A stretch of DNA of 64,000 nucleotides, taken from contig NC_092045.1 in assembly GCF_003086295.3 (NCBI RefSeq), positions 23,162,890 through 23,226,889 on the forward strand. Direction: 5' to 3'. Positions 45,652-56,300 of the stretch are shown one piece after another. The position numbers and the translations under genes were made by a program. The notes below the pieces were generated by a model that worked only from the letters and a program-made list of their open reading frames with translations, did no database searches and was not told the origin of the DNA. Numbering within the stretch: the first letter of the stretch is position 1; every line of letters starts with the position of its first letter. Origin of the DNA: Arachis hypogaea (Eukaryota > Streptophyta > Magnoliopsida > Fabales > Fabaceae).

Positions 45652-47010
45652 ATGAACTCTTACCCCTTTGGCTATGAGTCTGGTTACAATAATGTTGCAG
45701 GAAGAAGAAATTACAATGAGAACAGGCATCAAGGTTGGAACAATCAAAGATGGGAGGAGCCATGAGGACTTGATCAATCCTCATGGCAACAACCACCTCC
45801 AATGGACTATCAACAACCACCACCATATGCCTATGAACCCTTTCCTTAACATAACTTTGGACCACCAAACTCACAAGCCCCTTTCCGCTATTCACCTCCA
45901 TATGACCCTAACCCTCAACCACCATACCAACCACCTTATGAGCCATATGAACCATATATAGAACCACCTCAATTCCAACCCAATTACTCCTGAGAACCAC
46001 CACTTCAATATTCATCATCTTCATATCCATCAATCCAAGAGCACTATGATCCTACTTATGAAAGCCGAGTACATCAAGAGACAAAGGATCGTTTCAAGGA
46101 AACAGTGGATCGATTTTAGGCAACCATTCAACAACTGGAGCAAGTAGTAATTCAATGGGTTTCTAGGCGCTCAAATATACAAGGATCAGCCACAGCTCCA
46201 TGTGGACAGTCTACTGAAGAGCGTAGCATGACGGAGATACCAGAAACCCCAGTGGACAAGACAGAGAATGAATTCGTACTAGAACAAGTAGAAGACATTG
46301 TCATTGTTCAAGAAGAAGAAGAAGTGGTTGAAGACTTAGGAGATGCAGAACCTCCATGGAAAAGTCAAGACATAGAGCCTCCTTCCAAGACGGTTGAAAT
46401 TGATGCTGAGGAGGGTGTACAACCTCCAAAGCATATCATAGTTGAAGACTTGGAAGAGGTTGATCAAGAGATGGAGATTCAAGAAGAAGAAGCACAACCT
46501 ACCATGCCCTTGGAAAGCAATGAAGAGGAGATTGAATTGAAAGAGAGCTACCAAGAGGAAGAGGTTGAAATTGAAGAAGCTTGCAAAGAGGTGGTAATTA
46601 TCAGAGAGGAGCACAAGGGAGTGAAGCTTGCAATTTCATTAAAAATACCTCCCCCTAAGTTGCCATCATCCTTCACAACATTCAAGTGGGTAAAATTCAT
46701 ATCCGTTAGCTTTCTAATCCCACTTGAATATGGGCTACTGGAGACGGATGGTCAACTTAGAGCTCTTTGTGGCATCAAGAGTAAGAGGACGATGGTCAGT
46801 GGTAAGAATTGTCCTGCAAGGTTCATCATGGTTGGAAGCTTTAAGTTTAAACGCAAAGGTTGGTATAAAGCTCAACTGAATGGGTCTTGGAAGCTGTTTG
46901 GTCGCTGCAGTGAGGATTCAGATCACCTTTCACCCGGCTGGAAAAATGCAGATCGAGTAAAGTTTGGGATCTTGGAATCTGTTCTGGCATTTGTCACCCC
47001 GGGAGCCTAA
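45652..47010 (+). pseudogene. Element N decayed ORF, function unknown
   Basis: One frame of about 452 codons from ATG 45652 (MNSYPFGYESG) to TAA 47010 is broken by four stops (about 45763, 45850, 45990, 46118), several explicable as CAA or CGA changed by C-to-T. The first third is Pro/Tyr/Gln-rich (PPYQPPYEPYEPY), the middle very Glu-rich (QEEEEVVEDL), the last part basic with Trp/Lys (KRKGWYKAQLNGSWKLFG). An open stretch persists from 46228. No RT, protease or zinc-finger motif is seen. It may be a remnant of a structural protein. Confidence 0.6.
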
Positions 47011-48569
47011 GAATCTGTTTGAAGCTTCTTAAGGGCTTTACATGCTTAGTTTGGGATCCCGGAGGACACTGGAATCACAAACATTGGTGGAGATTCCTGG
47101 ATGAGTTCAAGCACAAGCCACCATAACAGGAAGCTCACCAAATGTCCAACTTAAGGACTTTAACTAAAAGTGCTAGGTGGGAGACAACCCACCATGGTAC
47201 GATCGTTCATTTTTCATTTTTATTTAGTTTTATTTGTTTTCTAGATTTATTTTATTATATTGAACCTGGAGTTTTGCGTCACATTCATACTAACACTGCA
47301 TTCTTCATTTTTCAAAAAAAAAAGAGATTTACGCACGCGACGCGGCAGCGTCGCTGACGCGTCCGTGTCGTATGTGCGTTAGGAGGAAAAGAAATTGAAC
47401 AGAGAGTTACGCAGGAGCAGGGCTGGAGGCATGCCAAGGGCACAAATCATCCCACGCGACCGCATCGCTGATGCGGCCGCGTCATTTGCAAAATGGCTTC
47501 CCCACGCGTCCGCGTTACCCACGCGACCGCGTGGCCCTGGATTTCAACGTAACAAGGTGTATGGCCGAAAGTTGAGCTGGAATTGGGCTGGACTCGTGCT
47601 GGAAGCCCAAGCCCTACCACGCGGCCGCGTCATTTTAAGAAAAAGGCCACTCGCGCGATCGCGTCGACCACGCGACCGCGTCACCCTGGATTTTGGCAAT
47701 ACTAAGTTTTGAACAGAGAGTTGTGCGACCGCGAGGCTGCACTCGCACCACTAGCACAAATCAAGTCACGCGATCGCGTGACTCACGCGTCCGCGTCGCC
47801 TAACCTTATTGCGCACCACGCAACCGCGTCACCCACGCGACCGCGTCGCCAGCGTCGCACAACCTCTCCAGATTAGTGCCAATTTTCTTATCTTTTCTTC
47901 TCCGAATCCTTATTCTTCTTATCTTTTCTTATTTCTTTCTTCTTCCTTTCTTATTTTCTCTCACTTCCATTCTATTTTATTTAATTTATTTGCATACTTT
48001 CATTCATTGCATTTTTTTTATTTTGTGCATATTTTTATTTTCTTTTCTAAATTTGTTATTTTGGTGTTAAAAATTTAATTGGAAAATTATTTTCTTGTAA
48101 ATTATTATGAAATTGTTTGACAATTATATATTACTTTTTGAAGGGTTGCTTGCATGTTCAATTTAATACTTTCAATAGCTTATTTACCATACATGCTATG
48201 TGTTTGTGAAAAAGCCCATATGGCATTATGCACTTCTCTATTATACTTTATACTATTCAATGCTTGCTTTTCATAAACTCCATTTACTATTTTATTAATT
48301 GAATATAATTGTCAATACAAACATGGTGATTTATTACAAGTGATGCTTGGTCTATGCTACTCATGCCCTTTGTCGGCATGCCAATAAACACCTTGCATTC
48401 ACTTGTCCTTATATGCACTAGCTATTTTCAATTGATGACTTTTCGCATGTACTCACGAGCATGTGTTAATGTCAATTACATCCTAATGTGCATCCATCAC
48501 CACTCTTCCGTTCTCTTCCTTGCTATATATCTATTTGAATTTAATTTACTTTCTCTTCCCTTCTTCAGG
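47011..48569 (+). other. Element N central noncoding region
   Basis: Contains the GC palindrome cluster (47335-47850), a T/C-rich stretch and AT-rich sequence. Its short reading frames look incidental. Confidence 0.6.
47335..47850 (+). repeat. GC palindrome cluster of element N
   Basis: More than ten copies of ACGCGACCGCGT, CGCGGCCGCG, GCGATCGCG and related dyads, some combined as CGCGTGACTCACGCG, are spaced by short AT-rich or mixed spacers. The same dyads occur in the LTRs (about 44230-44335 and 50570-50665). Confidence 0.85.
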
Positions 48570-48707
48570 ATGGCCACCAAGGAAGGAAAGGAGAAAGCTA
48601 CTCCCAAACCGCCGGCAAGGAAAGGAACAAAAAGAGCTCAGCTAAGAAACCACAACCCCCATCCACTTGCACATCTCAGCATGCACCGAGGAAGGTGCAA
48701 TCTTTAA
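48570..48707 (+). CDS. Short basic ORF of element N
   Basis: Forty-five codons, MATKEGKEKATPK ... ending at TAA 48707, rich in Lys/Arg/Pro. Its opening resembles the start of A-family ORF2 (MASKAG followed by KRKGK) in composition and position. Its 3' end overlaps a hairpin (48682-48699) followed by TTTAAGTGTGGGG. Coding status is doubtful; it may be a remnant of a lost ORF2. Confidence 0.35.
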   Translation: MATKEGKEKATPKPPARKGTKRAQLRNHNPHPLAHLSMHRGRCNL

Positions 48708-50096
48708 GTGTGGGGAGGTCGATACCGATCTCCATGGGTTAGTTATTTCTTGACTCAACACCAAAAATTTTTTATTTTATTTGTTTGTTCATTGTTGCAT
48801 TTGCATAATTGATTGCATATTTGTTTGATTTTTTGCATATTTTACCACTTGGTTGAAGCAATATTTTCTTTTCCAAGAAACCTTTTAAAGTATTTCACTA
48901 ATTTGAATAAAATTTTTTGTTACACTTGTTTGAAGAAATATTATATTGGAACATGGTTTAGAGTTCGGACATATAAAACCAGTGAGATTTTGAGCCTATT
49001 TGATTGGTTGCATTTTATCAACCAATATTTTATTTTTGATGTGTGTTGTTCTCTCTAAAATTGTGATCTTTGTCTTGCTTGATTCTATATTTCCATTGTT
49101 TAATGTATGCATACACTTATATGATTGAGGCCTTTGTTTCACTGAACTTACATACCCATATGACCTTAACCCTTCATTATCCCTTGCAAACCAATTTTGA
49201 GCCTATTTTACCCCTTTGTTCTTTATTTTAGCACATCATTAACTCTAAGCGAAAAACAATAATGTCCTTAATTTGAATCCTTGGTTAGCTTAGACTAGTG
49301 AGAATACTTATGAATTAAGTGTGGGGAAAAATGGGTTTAGAAACATCTGGTTTGAGAATTGAGTATGTTAGAATTTTCTGAAAATGTGAAAGATATGTTT
49401 AGGATATGTTCATGCATTCAATAAATTAATCATATGCATTGAGAAAAACAAAAGAAAAAAATAATAAAAAAAGAGCAAAATAAGTGAAAGGGGACAAAAT
49501 GCCCCAAAGTGAGTGGTGAAAGCAATGCATATGAGTTGTACTTGAAATTAGAATGCATGAATATGTGGAAAACATGGTTAATGGATGGTTAGATGTTGTA
49601 TTATGATTACATGGATTGTCCTAAGTTAGGTGGAATAGTTTATGTTAATTAAGAATTCAATTTTTAGTCCACTTGGCCAAATACAATCTTACCTTGACCC
49701 TAACCCCATTACAACCCTTAAAAGACCTATTGATTTGTGTATTGGTGCATTAAAGTTTTGTTGATTGTTAGATGAAGAGCAAGCTATAGAAAGCAAGATT
49801 AGTAGAGAATTGAGAGAATTGACCCTAGACACTTGAGAGTTAGAATGATATACACTACCAGTAAGGGTTCAGTGCTCAATTCTATGTTCCCTGATTTCAT
49901 GAGCTATCTTCTTCGTGCAAGTTATTTGTATTGTATTTTGTTATTTGAATTAGTGAAATCCAATTCATATTTGTCTTGAAGAACTTATTTATTTTTAACC
50001 AAGTAGGTAGAAACATTTTGCATGTAGTTGCATTCATAGGTTGCATTTCATGCATTCTACCATTCCTCTTCATTCCTTTATAGTTTCTCTTGAGCT
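48708..50096 (+). other. Element N 3' untranslated region
   Basis: AT-rich, without a supported ORF. Includes AAGTGTGGGGAAA at about 49318 and an A-rich purine tract at 49440-49480. Confidence 0.6.
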
Positions 50097-50134
50097 TAGC
50101 ATGAGGACATGCTATTGTTTAAGTGTGGGAAGGT
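50097..50134 (+). other. Element N terminal hairpin and PPT
   Basis: TAGCATG-AGGA-CATGCTA (50097-50114) is followed by TTTAAGTGTGGGAAGG, abutting the 3' LTR. Same arrangement and loop as the A family, with a different stem. Confidence 0.7.
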
Positions 50135-51633
50135 TGATAAACCACTATTTCATGGTTTATCTTGTGCTCAATTGAGTGGATTTTATCAACTCTTTACCCA
50201 CTTATTCATACTATTCGCATATTTTACATTTGCCTTCCAATTATATGCTTTGATTGAAAACATGTTTCTTTGGACTTATATTTGCTTATTATTAATCCTC
50301 TCTTATCACCATTAGATGCCTTGATATGTGTGTTAAGTGTTTTCAGAGATTACAAGGTAGGAATGGCTCAGAGGATGGAAAGGAAGCATGCAAAAGTGGA
50401 AGGAATACAATAAGTTGGAGAAACTGCTAAGCTGTCCAGCCTGACCTCTTCGCACTCAAACGGCTATAACTTTAGCTACAGAAATCCAAACGACGCGGTT
50501 TCAATTACATTGGAAAGCTAATGTCCGGGGCTTCGATTTGATATATAATTTGTCATAGCTGTCCCGACGCCAGGTGACGCGATCGTGTGAGTCACGCGGA
50601 TGCGTGATCTGGCAGGAACGCAACCCGCGCGGCCGCGTAAGCCATGCGGCCGCGTCATTTTTTCGCGACCTGTACGGACCAGAAAGCGTTGGAAGTGATT
50701 TCTGGGCTATTTCTGACCCAATTTTCGGCCCAGAAAACACAGAGTAGATGCTATAAAGTGGGGGAATGCATCCATTCATAATCATGCTCTGAAGAGGCTC
50801 TCATAATTCACTTTTCATGTTTTAGATGTAGTTTTTAGAGAGAGAGAGGTTCTCTCCTCTCTCTTAGTATTAGGATTTAGGATTTCTCTTAGTTTTAGGA
50901 GTGGCTCTCAATCCCAGGTTCTTTATTTATTCTATTATTTTATTTCAGTTTGTTAATGTTGGTTTACGAACTTCATGTTAGAATTGATTTCTTTTATTAA
51001 TGCATTTTGAGGTATTTCAGATTATGATTGTTTTATTCTGTTTAAGATTGCTTTCAATTCAATTTAGATTTATTTTTCCCTTTCGGCTTTGGTTAAATAA
51101 TTGGTGACCCTTGAGTTATCAAACTCATTGTTGATTAAAAATTGGAATTCTTCAAGAATTAATTCAAGTTCCAATAACTCTAGTCTTTCCCAAGGAAAGA
51201 CTAGGACCTGAAGAATCAGAATTAATTCATCCACCTAACTTACCTTCATAGTTAGAGGTTAACAAAGTGGGAGAAGAATCCAATTCTCTTTACAATTGAT
51301 AAGGATAACCAGGATAGGACTTCCTGTTTTCATACCTTGCCAAGAGTTTATTTTATAGTTATTTATTTATTTTATTTCTTCTTATGCAACATACTGCTCC
51401 CTAATTTCTAAAACCCCTAATTTACAAACTCATAACCAATAATAAGAACATACCTCCCTGCAATTCCTTGAGAAGACGACCCGAGGTTTGAATACTCGGT
51501 TATCAATTTCAAGGGGGTTTGTTACTTGTGACAACCAAAACGTTTGTACGAAGGGATTTCTGTCGGTTTAGAGACTATATCTACAACGCGACTGTTTTTA
51601 TGAAATTCTTTACTGGCAAAAATCCTAACGTCA
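50135..51633 (+). repeat. Element N 3' LTR
   Basis: 1499 bp, partner of 43798-45301; target duplication AAGGG follows at 51634-51638. Confidence 0.92.
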
Positions 51634-51638
51634 AAGGG

Positions 51639-51900
51639 TCTTCAAACTCATATTTTCTTGTAGTTATTCTTTTTTATGCTGACTTTTAGGTTGTTTTATG
51701 CTTCTATTAGCTAGATACATTGTATGCTTGAATTTATGTTGTGGCTGAAGTGATCATTTGACATTGTATGGTTTGATACATTGACAAGAACTATTGATGT
51801 TGAGAATTTTTTTATATATAGTGTTATGTCTTATATTGAGAAATTATGTTATAAAAGATTTAGTTTTAAAATTTTGATATTAAAAAATAAATTTTTAATT
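51639..51900. other. Right flank of the gene-fragment block
   Basis: AT-rich. TTTTCTTGTAGT (about 51653-51664) resembles the right terminus of a CACTA element (TTCTTGTAGTG) with the last base changed, and could pair with CACTACAAGA at 40553. No ORF has support. Confidence 0.35.
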
Positions 51901-52359
51901 TTGTATAATTTTGTATCCAAATCCATCCAAACTAGCCCAATACCAAAAAAACCAATAACATTAAATGAGCGTGTATTACACGCGCCCCAAACCCCCCGAA
52001 ACGTTAACATTCATTCACGCCTCATTATGAAAAAACGTTCCTTCTTCAACCTTGAAACCGCTACTGGAGAACTTTGAATCACTCTCAAAATCTCTCAAAC
52101 TTCACTCGTATTTTCTGCAAAAACCACTACTGGAAAAGAATCGCGAGAAGATTTCGAAAGGAAGAATAAAAAACAAACGAAAACAAGAACAGAGATTGTG
52201 AAAGGTATGAGAAAAACTACTGTTCATTTAAAATCTTGCAATCTCGCATTTCTCCTAGTTACATTTTAGGTTTACGGGATTGAGTTGTTTCGTTTAGTAG
52301 ATCGACTTATTCTGAATTTTTTTTTTGCATAACTAGGTTATAGGAATGGAAATGTGTTC

Positions 52360-53060
52360 TTATTTACATTCAGTTCAATGGAGTTGGTCATTTTGATTCA
52401 CTTGATTGTTAGTGTGTTTAGTTGAGTTCTTTTGCATGCAGAAATGCTTTTCTTGCTAATTGAATGTTTATCATATTTTATTCAAAACATGAATGGTGTT
52501 TTGTTTAGTGGAGTTGGTCAAGTTGATTTATTTGATTGTCAAGTGTTCAGTTGAGTCCTTTTGCATGCAAAAATATTTTTTTGTTGATTGAATATTTATC
52601 ACATTTTATTTAAAACATGAATGGTGTTTAGTTCAGTGGAGTTGGCAATTTCATTCACTTGATTGTTAGTGTGTTCAGTTGAGTCCTTTTGCATGCATAA
52701 ATATTTTTCTTGATAATTGCATATTTATCACATTTCACTTAGATCATGAATGGTGTTCAGTTTAGTGGAGTTGGCCATTTTCATTCACTTGATTATCAGT
52801 GTGTTCAGTTGGGTCCTTTTGCATGAAAAAATAATTTTCTTGCTGATTGAATGATTATCACATTTTATTCAAACATGAATGGTGTTTAATTCAGTGGAGT
52901 TGCTAATTTTGATTCACTTGATTGTTAGCGTGTTAAGTTAGGTTAGTTTGCATGCAGAAATGCTTTTCTAGCTATTTCAATATTTATCACGTTTTATTTA
53001 GTACATCAAGGGAGTTCGGTTAAATGGGCTTGGACATTTTCATTCACTTGATTAAAGTAT
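52360..53060 (+). repeat. ~130-bp tandem repeat (intron/leader)
   Basis: Landmark AGTGGAGTTGG recurs near 52376, 52507, 52635, 52762, 52891 and (decayed) 53023, with intervening TGATTCACTTGATTGT and TTTTGCATGCA. Related units recur within introns at about 54900, 55030, 57650-57860 and 58330-58600. Confidence 0.8.
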
Positions 53061-53192
53061 TGACCAATTTTTTTGTCCCTATAGCAAAAATAAAGAAGAC
53101 AATGGTAACAAAGAATGAGAAGCCGCGCTATAACATAAGCATATATACACATTAAATATATTTATCCTTTCCTTCGAATAAACTCTATTTTG

Positions 53193-53274
<82 letters not shown>
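53193..53274. repeat. TA microsatellite
   Basis: About 80 bp of (TA)n with one interruption. Confidence 0.95.
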
Positions 53275-53277
<3 letters not shown>

Positions 53278-53344
53278 TGACATACTATTTCGAAACCTTG
53301 CAGAAAACTCACGATCTCAAATGCCAGACAAAGGCAATAGCGAG

Positions 53345-56300
53345 GGTGTTCAAGGTAATGAGTTAGGAAAAGAGAGACATAGTTGAAAAAATGGGATTTG
53401 GTGCATTGTCACATGTCCCGGGAAATGAACGTCTCTCACAGCTTTTTTAGAGAGTTGATAGGTTGCTATGATGACTATCATGGATGCCTGAATACTCTCC
53501 ATGGAAAAATATACATAACACCTAACAGGTAGCAGCTATGCTGAGCATAAATCATGGCGGTAATACACTTTATACCTTTTGCTTATTTCCGTTCATTGCT
53601 TGCTATATTTTTGGTTCACTTGTGTAGAGAAAATAAAATTGAGCCTATTTGACTGGTTAAAATATTGTACGTGATCGTTTTTCTGAAAAAGTTAACTACG
53701 ACAGACTAAATGAGGCAGACAAGAGGATTATTGATGGCTTCAAATGTGTTACGTTGGCATCTCTGACAAAATATATCCTTGATATGAGTGTTGATGGGGA
53801 GGAGAACCGGCAGAAATTTTGGAGGACTTTTTTTGTCTTTGTTCAGAAGTGCTTCCTACTGCCAACGATGGTAAGCATGGCCTCCCCGATCCATAAGCCA
53901 CCTGCCCTTCATGTGGACAACATCCGACAGTGGGATTGGGTAAATCATGTCATGAGCTTCTTGAGGAAGGGGATTAAAAACATGAGAAAGGGGAAAAAAC
54001 AGTCTGTTGATGGCTGTGTGTTTGTTTTGATGTTGATTTATTTCCACGAATCCAAGTTCCCTCGCTTGGATGCAGCTAATATTCTCAAGCTACCGTGGGT
54101 GGCCCACTGGACACAAAAGATGATGCTCGACTGGATTTCTCTGGAAGAAAACTGATACAATGGTAAATTAAACAAAAATTTTCCTTGAACTTTTGGTTCA
54201 GATGCTTCTAAAATACTCTGCTAACTAAATTAGCTTTTGTTTTAGGGACTTCTATACAAAGCACAATCAAGGGAGGAAAAGAAAAAAGGAGAGAAGGCGG
54301 AGAAGAAACAAGTTTTTCTGAAGGAGAAAGAAAAGGGGAAACGGAAGAAAGAAGAAGAGAAAATTATTTTTCTAGATTCTTCTTCGGAAGAAGATAATTT
54401 TTCCGATTCTGAATCCGAATTTGAATCCGAGAAAACACCACCAGCCAAAAGAACAAGACAACAGAGGCTGGTTAAAAAACAAAACATTGTTTTGACAGAT
54501 TCGTAAACAACAAGTGAAACTGAAAGCAGTCCCACGGATTCAGAAAGCAGAAGTGAATCCAAAATCAATAAGTTTGATGTTCATATTGATTTCATTTTGC
54601 TTGTATTTGGTTAAAATTGTTCCTTTGCGCTTGTTCTTATGTATTGCAGAGAAGAAGAAGAAATTGAAAAAACAGTAAAAAGAAAAGAAAACAACCACAG
54701 AAGGTAGTTAAAAAAGAAAGCAAAAAAGGAAGCCTGTGCCGATGGATTCAGAAAGCACAAGCGAATCTGAAAATCAGTAAGTATTGGAATTGATAAATTT
54801 TGGTTCATTTACGTGATTGTATGATGTTCATCTGGTTTATTGCTTTTTTTGCTGAAAATTTTTATGTGTACTTGTTAAGTAAATTACGAATGTGATATTA
54901 TTCAGTGGAGTTAGTCAAGTTGATTCATTTGATTGTCAAGTGTTCAATTGAGTTCTTTTGCATGTAGAAATATTTTTCTTGATGATTGACTATCTATCAC
55001 ATTTTATTTAGCACATGAATTGTGTTCCGTTAAGTGGAGTTGGTCATTTTTATTCACTCGATTGTTAATGTCTTCAGTTGCGTCCTTTGGTATGCAGAAA
55101 TATTTTTCTTGTTGATATTGTTCTCTGGTATAAATTCCATGTGTTTGTATATGTTTCAAAGAAAAAGAAATGAAAAAAACTCCGACAATGAAAAGAAAAC
55201 AACTGGAGAGGGGTGCAAAAAATAAAGCAAATCAAGAAAGCTTGTTCTGACAGATTCAGAGAGTAAAATCAAATATGAAAGGGAGTAAGTTTCTGAAATC
55301 ATAGTTTTGGTTAATTGATACTCTTACTTAGCTTCATTGATACTTATGTTATGAATTTTTAGAAGTGAACGAGTAAGGGTTAGTGCTGCCGAAAGAAGAA
55401 GAGAGGCGTTGCAGTTGTTAAAAGAAAAGAGAGCAAAGAGAAAAAATGATGGAGCACAGACAACAAATGTTCCTCTGAATCGCTTTAACTTGACAAAGGC
55501 GCAAAATGATTTATCCGAGACGTAAGATTCGGTTTCTTATATCGAGTTCTTTTTCTTTGTTTGCTAACTTTTCCTAAAACCTCTTCTAATTCCTTTCGAT
55601 TCACAGAGTAATATTTATTTATTTTTCTTAGACTACCGACTGTAAATCTGGGCAGTGAACCTCTCTTACAGACCCAGACGAGCTCCACCCTGTCTGTAAA
55701 TGCCCCGGCTAATACCAGGTAAATTCGTTCATTGCAGGCTTTAAATTCGGTTTATTGGATTCTAAAAAAGAATTTCATGTGTTTCTAGACCTCTGATTTT
55801 AATCTTGGTTACTGATTTTAATTTGGTATCATTTTTATTAGGAAAAACACTCTGGAAACCCTGGTAAAAGTTTTAGAAGAAAGAAAATCCATCAAAAATA
55901 GAGTTTTCAAAATCTACGTGTGTAAGTTAAAATATTTATGTTGGTCTTTTAGATTTAGGTTATAATTTTTATTTAATTAATCACATGGAATTTGTGTTTA
56001 AATGTCAGTAGCACTACACCTGATCTTGAACTCCAAATCATTGAGGTTCGAGAAGAAACTTATTTTCAACCTTTGGATATGTGAGTTTTTCAAAGTGCAG
56101 ATTTTAGTTTCTCGATACCTATTCTAATCATTCAACATTAGCTTCTTCCTTGTTTACATTCTTTAGATTTTCTATTGCGGTGTCTCTTTCAAGTTCTCTT
56201 AAGGAAGAGTTAATAAAAGATGCATTTACCTATGTCCCTTTCGAGAGTCAAACACAAGAAATTTCTGTTAATGAGTAAGTTGCACATAGAATTCTTTTTA

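Larger units (their letters stand above)
43798..51633 (+). mobile_element. Element N: non-autonomous LTR retrotransposon (LARD-like)
   Basis: LTRs 43798-45301 and 50135-51633 begin TGATAAACC and end AACGTCA. AAGGG is duplicated at 43793-43797 and 51634-51638. The internal 4.8 kb has a primer site, a decayed ORF (45652-47010), GC palindromes, a short basic ORF and a terminal hairpin, but no gag, RT or integrase that I recognise. LTRs differ at roughly 30-35 sites in 1.5 kb, so it is somewhat older than A1. It inserted into the NOP2 fragment. Confidence 0.9.

Noticed and set aside
47395..47712. 105-codon Arg-rich ORF in element N
   Set aside because: It is the CG-rich palindrome array read in one frame.
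53079..53312. Minus-strand ORF with Tyr-Ile repeats
   Set aside because: Reading of the (TA)n microsatellite.
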